Origin: Gemmatimonadota bacterium
GTDB lineage: Bacteria > Gemmatimonadota > Gemmatimonadetes > Gemmatimonadales > Gemmatimonadaceae
Assembly (NCBI GenBank): GCA_016871895.1
Contig: VHBO01000002.1
Span: 1-64,000 of the forward strand
Direction of reading: 5' to 3'
Length of the DNA stretch: 64,000 bases
Position 1 is the first letter of the stretch, and every line of letters starts with the position of its first letter. This document shows, in pieces, positions 25,343 through 33,786 of this stretch. The position numbers and the translations under genes are program-made. The notes beneath the pieces were generated by a model. That model saw only the letters and a list, made by a program, of their open reading frames with translations, was not told the DNA's origin and did no database searches.

Positions 25343-26131
25343 TCAGAAGGTCCTGATGGTGATGCTGCCGTTCACGGTCGAGGCGCGCAAGTCGGGGCCG
25401 CCAGCGCCGATTCGTGCCTTCACCTTCCGACGGCTCAGTTCGCCGTCGAGGAGCACGGGGAGCGCCGAGGTGATCTTGCCGTTGACGACGCTGAGGTCCA
25501 CGTCGGCATTCGCCGTGGTGGGGAGCTCGAGCGTGATCGACCCGTTGACCGTCGAGAACTCGACGTCGGTCGTCGCGCTCGGTGTGGTGCGCGCGGTGAT
25601 GCTCCCGTTCACCGTCGAGCCGGAGACCGCGCCGGTCGTGTTCCGCGCAGTGATGCTCCCGTTCACGGTCGAGATCTCGACGTCGCCGCCGAGGCCGGTG
25701 ACGGTGACGCCGCCGTTGACGGTGTGGGCATCGACGCGGGCCCCGACGGGGACCTTGATCGTGAGCTTGACGGAGACGTCGCTGTTCCGGATCCGGTTGC
25801 GGCCCGAGACGATCCCGTCGGGCTCACAGCGCGCCGCCGGCCCCCAGAGCGCGCAGATGGTGAGGTCGCCGCCGCTGCCGGCCTGGCGCGCTTCGATCCG
25901 CACATCCTCGGGGTTCCCACGGCGCCACTTCTTCTCCGCGACGACCTCGACCGTCGTCCCCGTCCCGGGCTCCACCTCCACGGCGCCGTTCACGTTGTGG
26001 ATGTGGACCGCTCGCCCCGCGGCGACGGTGCCGCTCCATCGCCAGCTCGTCGTCTGGGCGTGCAGTGGGGTCACGACGAGGAGCGCGGCGGCGAGGCAGA
26101 GAGCAGGACGGAACGGGGCGGGGCGGCGCAT
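25343..26131 (-). CDS. DUF4097-type repetitive secreted beta protein
   Basis: A 262-residue exported protein with a signal peptide ending near LHAQT (about residue 26). The mature part is built from short repeats around a conserved NG turn: HNVNGAV, HTVNGGV, STVNGSI (three copies), SVVNGKI and a final STVNGSI. This ladder is typical of DUF4097/adhesin-like domains that fold as a beta-solenoid. Two cysteines (ICALWGPAARC) interrupt the early part. Such proteins are often near ECF anti-sigma genes, but none is seen here. The ATG at 26131 is chosen because it begins a clean signal peptide; the ORF start at 26308 adds non-coding residues. Confidence 0.8.
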   Translation of the reverse strand: MRRPAPFRPALCLAAALLVVTPLHAQTTSWRWSGTVAAGRAVHIHNVNGAVEVEPGTGTTVEVVAEKKWRRGNPEDVRIEARQAGSGGDLTICALWGPAARCEPDGIVSGRNRIRNSDVSVKLTIKVPVGARVDAHTVNGGVTVTGLGGDVEISTVNGSITARNTTGAVSGSTVNGSITARTTPSATTDVEFSTVNGSITLELPTTANADVDLSVVNGKITSALPVLLDGELSRRKVKARIGAGGPDLRASTVNGSITIRTF

Positions 26132-26165
26132 CGGGACTCCTGGCACGGTAGGGAACGCGGGGACA

Positions 26166-26181
26166 CCCGTCATACGACGGG
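26166..26181. repeat. Perfect palindrome upstream of the DUF4097 gene
   Basis: CCCGTCATACGACGGG has perfect 6-bp arms around ATAC. It lies about 35 bp upstream of the DUF4097 start and 25 bp downstream of the preceding same-strand gene's stop. On the minus strand it overlaps TATGAC, a possible -10. It could be an operator or a stem at the end of the upstream transcript. Confidence 0.4.
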
Positions 26182-26205
26182 ATGGTGTGCCGGGTTTCGT
26201 CGGCC

Positions 26206-27021
26206 TCAGGGCGTCGGTTCCTGCGGGAGAACCACGAGGGTAGCGATGAGTCTGGGCGCACCGCGGGCGGGGGATGCCGCCGGGGACGGGGCGTCGTCCG
26301 CGAAGCAATCGGCGATCGCCCGGAGAAAGGGGGCCTCCTCCCGTGTCCGAAGCGCGGCGTGAAGGCGGTCCGCACGGCCTGCCTCAAGGCGTCCGGCGGC
26401 ACGTGCGAGCCACCGCGCGTGCCGTTCGAGCGCGGGCGCCCTCGTCACGATGGCATCGAGCCGACGGCGGAGACGTGTGAGGTCCGGCGGCGGGACCTCG
26501 GACTCGACCGCCTCGGATCGCCACGCCGATCGCGCGAGATATCGTGCGACCGCGCGGCGTACCTCTGCGATCGCGGCGGTCGGTGAGATCGCTTTCCCAT
26601 CGAAACGCCCCACCGACCCGACCCACCGTCGCAGTCGACGCGGATCCTCCGTCGCCCGCCATCTCCTGTCCGCGCCACGACGGACCCCGATCAAACGTTC
26701 CCCTTCAGTCGTCCGCGCGAGGGCGATCCCGCGCAGGTCCTTCCCCGTCCGCACCGCCGTCTGCCCAGAGCATTGGGTGAGCGTGACCAACTGGGCCCGC
26801 ACCACCGCGGCGTCGCTGGCATCCACCACCGCAGCTCGGCGGCGACTCCCCGCGATGGCGAGGCTGGCCTCCCACGCCCCGTCGGTCAGCCCGAGCCGCT
26901 CGCGCGTGACACGGTCGAGGCGGCGCGCCGCCGGGAAGCCGAGCGGGGGGAGGAGGGTCGCGAGCGGGGCGGATCCCGCGAGTCCGTCGAGGAGCGTGGC
27001 CGCGGCGTGGGCGGTGAGCAT
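26206..27021 (-). CDS. Hypothetical protein
   Basis: A 271-residue, arginine- and alanine-rich protein that I do not recognise. It has no signal peptide or membrane segment. Features include an N-terminal helix (LLDGLAGSAPLATLLPPLGFPAARRLDRVTRERLGL), a central RAAVVDASDAAVVRAQLVTLTQCSGQTAVRTGKDLRGIALARTTEGERLIGVRRG, and predicted helices ending in VVLPQEP. The ATG start, absence of a better reading frame on either strand, and the fit between flanking same-strand genes support it. The opposite-strand ORF (26450-27967) is a shadow that crosses two genes. Function unknown. Confidence 0.6.
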   Translation of the reverse strand: MLTAHAAATLLDGLAGSAPLATLLPPLGFPAARRLDRVTRERLGLTDGAWEASLAIAGSRRRAAVVDASDAAVVRAQLVTLTQCSGQTAVRTGKDLRGIALARTTEGERLIGVRRGADRRWRATEDPRRLRRWVGSVGRFDGKAISPTAAIAEVRRAVARYLARSAWRSEAVESEVPPPDLTRLRRRLDAIVTRAPALERHARWLARAAGRLEAGRADRLHAALRTREEAPFLRAIADCFADDAPSPAASPARGAPRLIATLVVLPQEPTP

Positions 27022-27058
27022 GCGCGGAGGGTGTGGCCCTCCGTCGCACGCGTCGGTA

Positions 27059-27715
27059 TCACGCCATCGTGAGTCGCGTCACCAGACCGCGAAGTTCCGC
27101 GAATCCGGCCAGCCAATGATCGGGCGCCGTCGGTGCGAGTTGCTCGCGCGAGAAGGGGCCCCAGAGCGCGGCGGCCGTCTGCACGCCGGCGGCACGCCCC
27201 GCGCGCATATCGTGCGTGGAATCGCCGACGAAGAGGGCGCGGGTCGTCGGGATCCCGCCGAGCGCCTCGAGCGCGTGCCACACCGGCTCCGGTTCCGGCT
27301 TGTGTCGGGTGGTCGCATCCATCCCGACGACGGCGGTGAAGCAGGACTCGATGTCGTGCAGCCGGAGCGCACGCCGGGCGCCCACCTCGAGCTTCGACGT
27401 GACGATCCCGAGTGGATGGCCCGCCGCATGGAGGGCGCGTACCGTCGCGACGGCGTCCGGATATGCGTGCGTCATCGCGTTGTGGTGTGCGAGCTGGTAC
27501 TCGCGATACCGGGCCTTCAGGAATGCCACGTCGGCGTCGCCGTCGGCCCACCGCGCGAGCATCGCGTCGAGCGGCGTCCCGATGGCGGCGATCCACTCGT
27601 CGCGCGGCGGGCGGCGCGTGCGGTCGCCGTAGGCGAACTCCATCGACTGCACGAGGAGTTCGATCGAGTCGACGAGCGTCCCGTCAAGGTCGAACAGGAC
27701 CGCGAACGGCGTCAC
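27059..27715 (-). CDS. HAD family hydrolase (phosphoglycolate phosphatase/PpaX-like)
   Basis: A 218-residue HAD phosphatase with a C1-type cap. Motif I is FDLDGTLVDS (nucleophile Asp and acid Asp), motif II is GIVTSK, motif III is HKPEPEPV, and motif IV is FVGDSTHDMRAG. This arrangement matches phosphoglycolate phosphatase and pyrophosphatase PpaX-type enzymes. It dephosphorylates a small phosphorylated metabolite; which one cannot be told. The GTG start overlaps the stop of the symporter gene by 4 bp (GTGA at 27715-27712), so the two are probably translationally coupled. Confidence 0.87.
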   Translation of the reverse strand: MTPFAVLFDLDGTLVDSIELLVQSMEFAYGDRTRRPPRDEWIAAIGTPLDAMLARWADGDADVAFLKARYREYQLAHHNAMTHAYPDAVATVRALHAAGHPLGIVTSKLEVGARRALRLHDIESCFTAVVGMDATTRHKPEPEPVWHALEALGGIPTTRALFVGDSTHDMRAGRAAGVQTAAALWGPFSREQLAPTAPDHWLAGFAELRGLVTRLTMA

Positions 27716-28941
27716 GCCCGCTCGCCGCGCGCGAGGATCACCGAGGCGGTGAGATGGCCCGTGACGTTCGTCGTCGTGCGGAACATATCGGGGATCGTGT
27801 CGGCACCGAGGAGGATCCCGATCCCTTCGACGGGGATGCCGGCCGCGGTGAGGATCGGCACCATCACGACGATCGACCCGCCCGGGATCCCGGGGACGGA
27901 GAACGAGGTCACGACCGCCGTGAGGGCGATCGTCACGAGCTGTGCCGCGCCGAGGTCGACGCCGTAGAGGCGCGCGATGAAGCAGACGCCGACCGTCTGG
28001 CCGACGCCGGCACCAGCGCGGAAGAGGGTCGAGGCGAGCGGGACGAGCACGCTCCCGATCGCCGGGGGCAGACGGAGCGTCTCACGCACGCTCTCGAGCA
28101 TCGCGGGGAGCGCGGCGAGCGAGGAGCGCGAGCTGAAGGCGATCGACTGGGCGGGGAGCGCCGCGCGCGCGAAGGTCGCGAGCGGGAGGCGACCGAGCGT
28201 CGCGGCCGCGGGGTAGAGCACACCGGCCACATACAGCACGCAGAGGCCCGAGACAATCACGATGTAGCCGCCGAGCGCGGCGAGGGCGCCGAGCCCGAGC
28301 TTCGCCGCGACACCCACCGTGAGCGCGAAGACGCCGATCGGCGCGAACCGGAGGATTGCGCGCACGAGCAGGAGCGACGCGTCCATCAGTCCTTCGAAGA
28401 AGGCGATGACGGCACCGCGGCGCGCCGGGGCGACCCCCATCAGCGCGGCAGCGAAGGCGAGTGTCGCGACGATGAGCGGGAGCATCGCGCCGTCGGCCAT
28501 CGCCTTGAACGGGTTCGCGGGGACGAGGCTCACCAGCCACTCGCCGGCACTCGGCAGCGCCGCCGCCCCGCTCGCCGCATCGGGCGCGCCCGCCTGCAGC
28601 GCGGCGATGGCCGCGGGATCGATCGGGATCCGCGCGAGGAGGGGCGGGCCGAGCGTCACCCCGACCACCGCCGCCGCGGCGACTGCGACGACGAAGAGGA
28701 GGAGCGCGCGAGCGCCGAGCCGGCCGATGGTGCGTTGGTCGGGCGCGGAGGCGACGCCGACGACGAGGCTCGAGACGACGAGCGGGATGACGGTCATCCG
28801 GATCGCGTTCACGAAGAGGAGCCCGACGGGTTCGAGCGCGCCGAGGAGCCGGACCGCCGCGGGGGCGTCAGCGCCGGCGAGCGGGAGCCCCACCGCGAAG
28901 CCGGCGACCAGCGCGAGGAGGACCTGCGAGGTGAGCGACAT
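27712..28941 (-). CDS. Dicarboxylate/amino acid:cation symporter (DAACS family)
   Basis: A 409-residue glutamate-transporter-fold symporter. Key motifs are NAIRMTVIPLVVSSLVVGVAS (TM2 region), FSSRSSLAALP (HP1 tip, usually SSSAATLP), SVPGIPGGSIVVM (HP2) and GADTIPDMFRTTTNVTG (TM8, usually xD...RTxxNVxGD). It should take up dicarboxylates or acidic amino acids with Na+ or H+. The HP1 tip has an Arg in place of the third small residue, so specificity may differ. CATCTT 6 nt before the ATG is a leaderless-type element. Downstream it overlaps the HAD gene by 4 bp. Confidence 0.85.
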   Translation of the reverse strand: MSLTSQVLLALVAGFAVGLPLAGADAPAAVRLLGALEPVGLLFVNAIRMTVIPLVVSSLVVGVASAPDQRTIGRLGARALLLFVVAVAAAAVVGVTLGPPLLARIPIDPAAIAALQAGAPDAASGAAALPSAGEWLVSLVPANPFKAMADGAMLPLIVATLAFAAALMGVAPARRGAVIAFFEGLMDASLLLVRAILRFAPIGVFALTVGVAAKLGLGALAALGGYIVIVSGLCVLYVAGVLYPAAATLGRLPLATFARAALPAQSIAFSSRSSLAALPAMLESVRETLRLPPAIGSVLVPLASTLFRAGAGVGQTVGVCFIARLYGVDLGAAQLVTIALTAVVTSFSVPGIPGGSIVVMVPILTAAGIPVEGIGILLGADTIPDMFRTTTNVTGHLTASVILARGERA

Positions 28942-28953
28942 AGGGGAAAGATG
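28942..28953 (-). promoter_or_regulatory. -10-like element directly before the DAACS symporter
   Basis: On the minus strand CATCTT (complement of 28948-28953) is followed by TCCCCT and the ATG at 28941. No Shine-Dalgarno is present. Confidence 0.4.
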
Positions 28954-28988
28954 GCGTCGCGGGGGCGAGGGGGGTACATATGAGTGGG

Positions 28989-29129
28989 GGCAGGTACCAG
29001 GTACCAGGTGTGAGGCGTCAGGGGTCAGGGGTCAGGTGCCAGGTGCCAGAGTCTAGGTCGCCACGGCTGCTGACTGATTCGACCCAGTGCTCACCTGAAT
29101 CCTGACCCCTCATCCCTCATCCCTCATTC
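28989..29129. repeat. Intergenic TCAGGGG/CAGGTACC tandem array with inverted half
   Basis: The left half has CAGGTACCAGGTACCAGG, then a 7-bp-period GGGGTCAGGGGTCAGG and GTGCCAGGTGCCAG. The right half has CCTGACCCC followed by three TCATCCC/TCATTCC units and CTGCTCCC. GGGGTCAGG (29021-29029, again at 29028-29036) is the exact complement of CCTGACCCC (29101-29109), so a long stem is possible. It is the same kind of element as 4556-4655. It fills the divergent gap between the DAACS and rhodanese genes. Confidence 0.7.
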
Positions 29130-29142
29130 CTGCTCCCTCCCA

Positions 29143-29499
29143 ATGAAGACCGCCTCCGACCTCATCGCCGACGCCAAGAGCCGCATCCGCCAGGTCAGCG
29201 TCGCCGAGCTCCAACAGGCGCTCGCCGGCGCCGCAGCGCCGCTCGTCATCGATTGCCGTGAACCGCAGGAGACCAACCTCGGCCGCATTCCTAGCGCGCT
29301 CGTGATCCCGCGCGGCGTCCTCGAGTCGAAGATCGAGGCCGTCGCCCCGCGCGATACCGACATCGTCCTCTACTGCGCCAGCGGGAACCGCTCGGCCCTC
29401 GCCGCCGACACGATGCAGCAGATGGGGTACACGCGGGTCGCGTCGATGGCGGGTGGCTTCGGCGGGTGGGCCGCGGCGGGCGGGCCGGTCGAGTCCTGA
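29143..29499 (+). CDS. Rhodanese-like domain protein
   Basis: A 118-residue single-domain rhodanese. VSVAELQQAL begins the domain, VIDCREPQETNLGRIPSALVIPRGVLE is the CH2A-like region, and YCASGNRSALAA holds the persulfide cysteine Cys78. It ends in GGFGGWAAAGGPV, the family end. It transfers sulfane sulfur in the cytoplasm. The Nudix gene starts 5 bp after its stop, and the PAP2 gene overlaps that, so three unrelated functions share one likely transcript. Confidence 0.88.
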   Translation: MKTASDLIADAKSRIRQVSVAELQQALAGAAAPLVIDCREPQETNLGRIPSALVIPRGVLESKIEAVAPRDTDIVLYCASGNRSALAADTMQQMGYTRVASMAGGFGGWAAAGGPVES

Positions 29500-29504
29500 C
29501 GGCG

Positions 29505-30098
29505 GTGGACGCGGGCGCGCATCCGTTCGTCGCCCGCGTCACGCGCGCCCTCGCGGCGCGCCCGGGTGTCCCCGCCGAGCGGGACGGGACCTTTCGTGAA
29601 GCCGCCGTGGCGCTCGTCCTCCGGCCGCTCGCGCACGACGACGCCGAGTTGCTGCTCATCCGGCGCGCCGAACGCGCCGACGATCCGTGGAGCGGGCAGA
29701 TTGGGCTCCCAGGTGGTGGGGTCGATCCCAACGACCACTCGCTCGAGCAGACCGCCATCCGTGAGACGCACGAGGAGGTCGGGCTCGACCTCGGGGCGCA
29801 CGGACGCGTGCTCGGAGCGCTCGACGATCTCCGGCCGCGCACCCCGCATCTCCCGTCGATCATCGTCCGGCCGTTCGTGACCCTGTACACCGGGAATCCC
29901 GCGGTCACCATCAGCGACGAGGTCGCGGAGGCGCGATGGGTGCCGCTCTCGGCGCTCCGGGATCCCAGGGCGCGGGGGCAGACCACCGTGCGCGCCCGAG
30001 GCTTCACCCTGCAGGTCGAGGCGGTGCAGTTCGAAGATTTCACCATCTGGGGGATGACCGAGCGCATCCTCACGGGGTTCGAGGGAGTCATCCGATGA
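29505..30098 (+). CDS. Nudix hydrolase, CoA pyrophosphatase (NudL)-like
   Basis: A 197-residue Nudix enzyme. WSGQIGLPGGGVDPNDHSLEQTAIRETHEEVGLDL spans the UPF0035/CoA pyrophosphatase signature and the Nudix box. The REThEE core that binds metal is intact, while the first glutamate of the canonical box is replaced, as in the NudL type where DxxD precedes it. It probably hydrolyses CoA or related ADP-containing compounds. The GTG at 29505 is inferred from the 5-bp gap after the rhodanese stop; an earlier GTG in frame (29466) would overlap it. Its stop overlaps the PAP2 ATG (ATGA). Confidence 0.83.
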   Translation: MDAGAHPFVARVTRALAARPGVPAERDGTFREAAVALVLRPLAHDDAELLLIRRAERADDPWSGQIGLPGGGVDPNDHSLEQTAIRETHEEVGLDLGAHGRVLGALDDLRPRTPHLPSIIVRPFVTLYTGNPAVTISDEVAEARWVPLSALRDPRARGQTTVRARGFTLQVEAVQFEDFTIWGMTERILTGFEGVIR

Positions 30099-30817
30099 AC
30101 GATCACGCCGAGGGCACGAGTGACCCGTTGGAGGCGACTCACATCAGCGACGAGCTGACATCGTGGCGTCCGCTCGTGCGCGCGCTCGCCATCACCGCAG
30201 TCCTCACGGCGCTCGCCTGGGTGGCCGACGCCTGGGCCTACGCGCGGTGGTACGACCCGAAGGTCTACGATCGCGATTGGGGCCGCCTGCTCCGCGTGAT
30301 GGGGTTCCTCGGTACCTGGCTCGCCCTCGCGGTCGCGATCGCGTTGCAGGAGGGGGCCGAGCCCGCGCGCCGTGCGCTCGCGAAGCGGCGCGCGTCGCTC
30401 CTTTTCTGGTCAGCGGCGCTCGGCGGACTCGTCGCGGAGGTGGGGAAGCTCACGATCCGGCGCGAACGTCCCGAGCCGCACGATGGGGTGCACGTCTTCC
30501 GTGACTGGGGAGAGCGCACCTGGAGCACCGCCGGACTGGCGATGCCGAGCTCGCACACGCTCGTGGCGTTCGCGGGCGCGGCGATGCTCGCCCGGCTCTA
30601 CCCGCGGGTGCGATGGGTGGGGTATGCGCTCGCCGCAGGATGTGCGCTCACGCGGGTGATGGCGCGCGCGCACTTCCTGAGCGATGTGGTGCTGGCGGCG
30701 GGACTCGGGTGGGTGGTGGCGTGGGGGATGGATAGGCTCACATCGCGATCGGCTTCTTCGGCGCCGCCTTCGGATCCACCAACGGCCGCCGCTCGCGCAG
30801 GTGCTCCTCCATCTTGA
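30095..30817 (+). CDS. PAP2 family phosphatase (membrane)
   Basis: A 240-residue membrane phosphatase of the type-2 phosphatidic acid phosphatase superfamily. The three active-site motifs are KLTIRRERP, PSSHT and TRVMARAHFLSDV. About five hydrophobic segments surround them. Substrates could be phosphatidic acid, PGP or undecaprenyl pyrophosphate. The ATG overlaps the Nudix stop by 4 bp. The C-terminal tail (TSRSASSAPPSDPPTAAARAGAPPS) is low complexity and lies opposite the end of the S9 peptidase gene: the two converge with an 80-bp overlap. Confidence 0.83.
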   Translation: MNDHAEGTSDPLEATHISDELTSWRPLVRALAITAVLTALAWVADAWAYARWYDPKVYDRDWGRLLRVMGFLGTWLALAVAIALQEGAEPARRALAKRRASLLFWSAALGGLVAEVGKLTIRRERPEPHDGVHVFRDWGERTWSTAGLAMPSSHTLVAFAGAAMLARLYPRVRWVGYALAAGCALTRVMARAHFLSDVVLAAGLGWVVAWGMDRLTSRSASSAPPSDPPTAAARAGAPPS

Positions 30818-33731
30818 GGCGCGGCACGCCCTCCTGCATCCACTGGGGCGCCGGCTTCCCCTGCAGGAAGTGATCGAACCACTCCTGCATCCGCATCGCG
30901 TAATCCTTCTGGTTGGCGGGGCGGGCGAGCCCGTGGTTCTCCCCGACGTACTCGAGCAGCACGACCTCCTTTCCGAGCTCGCGCAGCGTGTTGTAGTGCG
31001 TGATCCCCTGATTGAAGTCCACGGCGCCGTCACGGTCGTTGTGGAGGATCATGAAGGGGATGTTCACGTTCTGCGCGAACCGGTTCGGTGAGTTGCGCAG
31101 GTAGGCGTCGGGATTCCGCGCGTAGCTCGAGCGGAAACGTCCCTGGCTCGAGATGAAGATCCCCTGGTTGGTGTTCCCGCTGTTCCAGTACACGGAGCTG
31201 AACATCGACACCATATCCGTAAGCGGGGCGCCGGCGATCGCCGTCTTGAAGAGGTTCGTCTGCGTGGTGATGAAGCTCGTCTGGTAGCCGCCCCAGCTGT
31301 GCCCCTGCAGCGCGACGTTCGTCGAATCGACGATCCCCGCCGCGATCGCGGCCTTCACCGCCGGCACCACGCACCAGACCGCTGACCGACCCGGCTCGTC
31401 CAGCTGGTACCGGATGTCGGGCATGAAGTACGCGTAGCCCCGCGACGTGTAGACGCTCGGGTTCGCGTAGCGCGTCGCATTGGGCTGCGCGTAGGCGTGG
31501 AGCCCCTGACTCAGCAATTCGTAGATGTACGTCAGCGTGGGGTAGCGCTTCCCCTCCTCGTACCCCGCCGGGAGGAAGAGCGCGCCCTGCATTGGGATGT
31601 CGCTGTTCTCGCACTTGTAGTCGATGAGCCGCGCCCCGGCGCTCCACGCGATCTCCGCCTGCTGCGGGTTCGCGTCGGTGAGCCGCCGCTCGTTCGAGAG
31701 CCCGGCGTCGGCCACGTACCAATCCGGGAAGCGCACGAAGGTCTGCCGCGTGAATGCCCACACCTCGGCGTCGCGCGCGCGACGGAAGTCGATCTTCGCA
31801 TCCTCCCACGCCAGCACCCGCGCCCCGCCACGCTGCGCGTCTACCTGCACGAGCCCTTCCTTCTTGGTGCGCTCGCCGTACGTCTCGACGAAGAGCGGCT
31901 TCGTGAGGTCGATCCCTCGCTCCTTCGGGTCCGCACCGACGCGCATCTGGTAGCGGATCCCCTGCGCCTTACCGTTTCCCGTGACGTTCAGCGCGGGACC
32001 GCCGGCGACGCCGACGCGCCAGATATCCCAGTTGTCCCGCACGAAGAGCTGGCGCGAGTCGCGCGACCAGCCGAAGGGCGGCGCCACCGGCGGCTTCACG
32101 ACGTTGTGATCGTCCTCGTCGTCCCAGAAGGTGGCGGCGACGCCCTCGGTCATGCGACGCGACTGCTTGGTGGCGAATTCGAAGACGTTCCACTGGCCGT
32201 CGTCGTACCACGCGGCCCGCTGGCCATCCGGCGCGAGGAGTGACCGGTACGGACCGCCGGGGTTCTGCAGCCCCTTCGCAATCAGCGTCCGCTCCCCCGT
32301 GGTCGCATCGATGGCGTAGAGATCGCGCAGCGCGCGGCCGTCGACGCTCGCCTGCCGCTCGTACGGCGTGTAGTCGGCGCCGAGCGCCCAGCGGTCGTTG
32401 TCGGCGACGACGACGTCGCGGACGGTCGCATCGGAGAGCCGGACGACCTTCGGGGCGGCCACGTGCCACGCCGCGAGATGGCTGAGGGTGCGGTCCTGCG
32501 ATTCGGTGACCTGTTGCGCGCTCTGGAGCCGCGGATCCTTCCAGTGCCAGAGGATCAGTGACGGCGTGTCTTCGTCCTGTCGCGCCGGGGCGATCTGCCC
32601 GCCGGCGCCGGCGCCCGGGGCCGGCGCGCTCGCCCCACCGCCTACCGGCGGCGCCGTCGAGGCCGGCGGGGCGGGCCGCGGCTCCCGCAACCCAAAGTAG
32701 ATCGTCCCCTGAGCGTCGCTCCACTTGGGCGTGCGGTCGGCGCTCACCATCAGCCCCGTCGGCATCCCTGCGCTCCGGTCATCGATGCGCACCGTCACCG
32801 GTGCCCGTGCGGCGAGTCGTGACCAGCCGAGGACTGTCGACGCGGTGTCGCGCGCGACGGAATCAGCGACGGAGCGGATCACGGCGAGCGCATCACCCGT
32901 GTCGGCCCACGCGAGCCGACGATACTGCGCCTTCGCCCCGTCGAGCGCGCGCACGACGCCCGTCACGAGCTCGCGGAGCTGCACGCCGTTCCCGAGCTGG
33001 TCGCGCTGGTCCACGGTCCACGCGAGATACCGGCCGGCGGCGTCGAATGCGAACTCCCCCACACCGACGAGCGTCACGGGCGCGCCCTCCGTGAGATCCA
33101 CGAGCAGCACCGTCGAGCCGCTCGCCGCGGGCGCGCCGTTGCCCCCCGCGGGTGCGTCAGGGGCCATCAGCTGCACCGCGATCACGTCGGAGCGGTCCCC
33201 GGCGAACCGGAAGCTTCGCCCCCGCTCGAACTCCCGCTTCGCGCCCGTCGTGAGGTCGATGACGCCGACCTTCGTCACGGGCGTCTTCCGGTCGCGCCGC
33301 GCCTTCCGCGCCTCTTCAGCCGTCGGATACACCGTGTACGCCGCCCATCGGTTGTTCCCGGAGATGGCGACGCCGCCCGCACCGCCGAAGCCCGCCGGGG
33401 GCTCGCCGATCGCGACTCGTGTCTCCGTCGCCCCGGCGGCGGTCCCACGCACCACGAACTCGGCGTCCCCCTCGTTCGGAGCGAGCACGTAGGCCATCCA
33501 GCGTCCGTCGTTCGAGAGCGTCGGGTTACGGATCCCGCGCCAGGAGAGGAGATCCTCCATCGAGAGGGAGCGCTTGGTCGCCGGTGACTGTGCCTCCGCC
33601 GCAACCGGCAGGACGATCAGCGCCGTGGCGAGGAGGGACGCTCGCATCCACGGCGGGCGAAACGAACGGAGGCGCGCCCAGCTGGGGCGCGACGCGGCAG
33701 CGGGACGAGAGGCGGGCGGTGTGGCGGGCAT
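30738..33731 (-). CDS. S9 family peptidase (prolyl oligopeptidase-like), exported
   Basis: A 997-residue secreted serine peptidase. After a long basic N-terminus a hydrophobic signal (MRASLLATALIVLPVAAEAQS) is cleaved near AEAQ. A large beta-propeller region follows (about 60-740), then the alpha/beta hydrolase domain with LQGHSWGGYQTSF (nucleophile Ser), HNDRDGAVD (Asp) and GENHGLARPANQKD (His). It is close to the large S9 peptidases common in Bacteroidota and Gemmatimonadota and should degrade peptides in the periplasm. The ATG at 33731 is used; 33647, which begins right at the signal peptide, is a good alternative. Its 3' end overlaps the PAP2 gene by 80 bp. Confidence 0.88.
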   Translation of the reverse strand: MPATPPASRPAAASRPSWARLRSFRPPWMRASLLATALIVLPVAAEAQSPATKRSLSMEDLLSWRGIRNPTLSNDGRWMAYVLAPNEGDAEFVVRGTAAGATETRVAIGEPPAGFGGAGGVAISGNNRWAAYTVYPTAEEARKARRDRKTPVTKVGVIDLTTGAKREFERGRSFRFAGDRSDVIAVQLMAPDAPAGGNGAPAASGSTVLLVDLTEGAPVTLVGVGEFAFDAAGRYLAWTVDQRDQLGNGVQLRELVTGVVRALDGAKAQYRRLAWADTGDALAVIRSVADSVARDTASTVLGWSRLAARAPVTVRIDDRSAGMPTGLMVSADRTPKWSDAQGTIYFGLREPRPAPPASTAPPVGGGASAPAPGAGAGGQIAPARQDEDTPSLILWHWKDPRLQSAQQVTESQDRTLSHLAAWHVAAPKVVRLSDATVRDVVVADNDRWALGADYTPYERQASVDGRALRDLYAIDATTGERTLIAKGLQNPGGPYRSLLAPDGQRAAWYDDGQWNVFEFATKQSRRMTEGVAATFWDDEDDHNVVKPPVAPPFGWSRDSRQLFVRDNWDIWRVGVAGGPALNVTGNGKAQGIRYQMRVGADPKERGIDLTKPLFVETYGERTKKEGLVQVDAQRGGARVLAWEDAKIDFRRARDAEVWAFTRQTFVRFPDWYVADAGLSNERRLTDANPQQAEIAWSAGARLIDYKCENSDIPMQGALFLPAGYEEGKRYPTLTYIYELLSQGLHAYAQPNATRYANPSVYTSRGYAYFMPDIRYQLDEPGRSAVWCVVPAVKAAIAAGIVDSTNVALQGHSWGGYQTSFITTQTNLFKTAIAGAPLTDMVSMFSSVYWNSGNTNQGIFISSQGRFRSSYARNPDAYLRNSPNRFAQNVNIPFMILHNDRDGAVDFNQGITHYNTLRELGKEVVLLEYVGENHGLARPANQKDYAMRMQEWFDHFLQGKPAPQWMQEGVPRLKMEEHLRERRPLVDPKAAPKKPIAM

Positions 33732-33774
33732 CGGAGTCTCGGGTGGGGGAAGCACTCGCCTCGAATCTGCGCGC

Positions 33775-33786
33775 TAGCTTTCCTCT
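33775..33786 (+). promoter_or_regulatory. -10-like element before the DtxR/MntR-type regulator
   Basis: TAGCTT (33775-33780) ends 6 nt before the GTG at 33787, with no Shine-Dalgarno. The same hexamer precedes the dehydrogenase gene at 58323. Confidence 0.5.

Noticed and set aside
26450-27967. 505-residue plus-strand ORF
   Set aside because: It crosses the opposite-strand HAD and symporter genes, which have clear motifs, and its own translation is low-complexity Arg/Ser without any family pattern.
28989-29129. CRISPR array
   Set aside because: Units are 7-9 bp, degenerate and contiguous without spacers of uniform length, and no cas genes are present.
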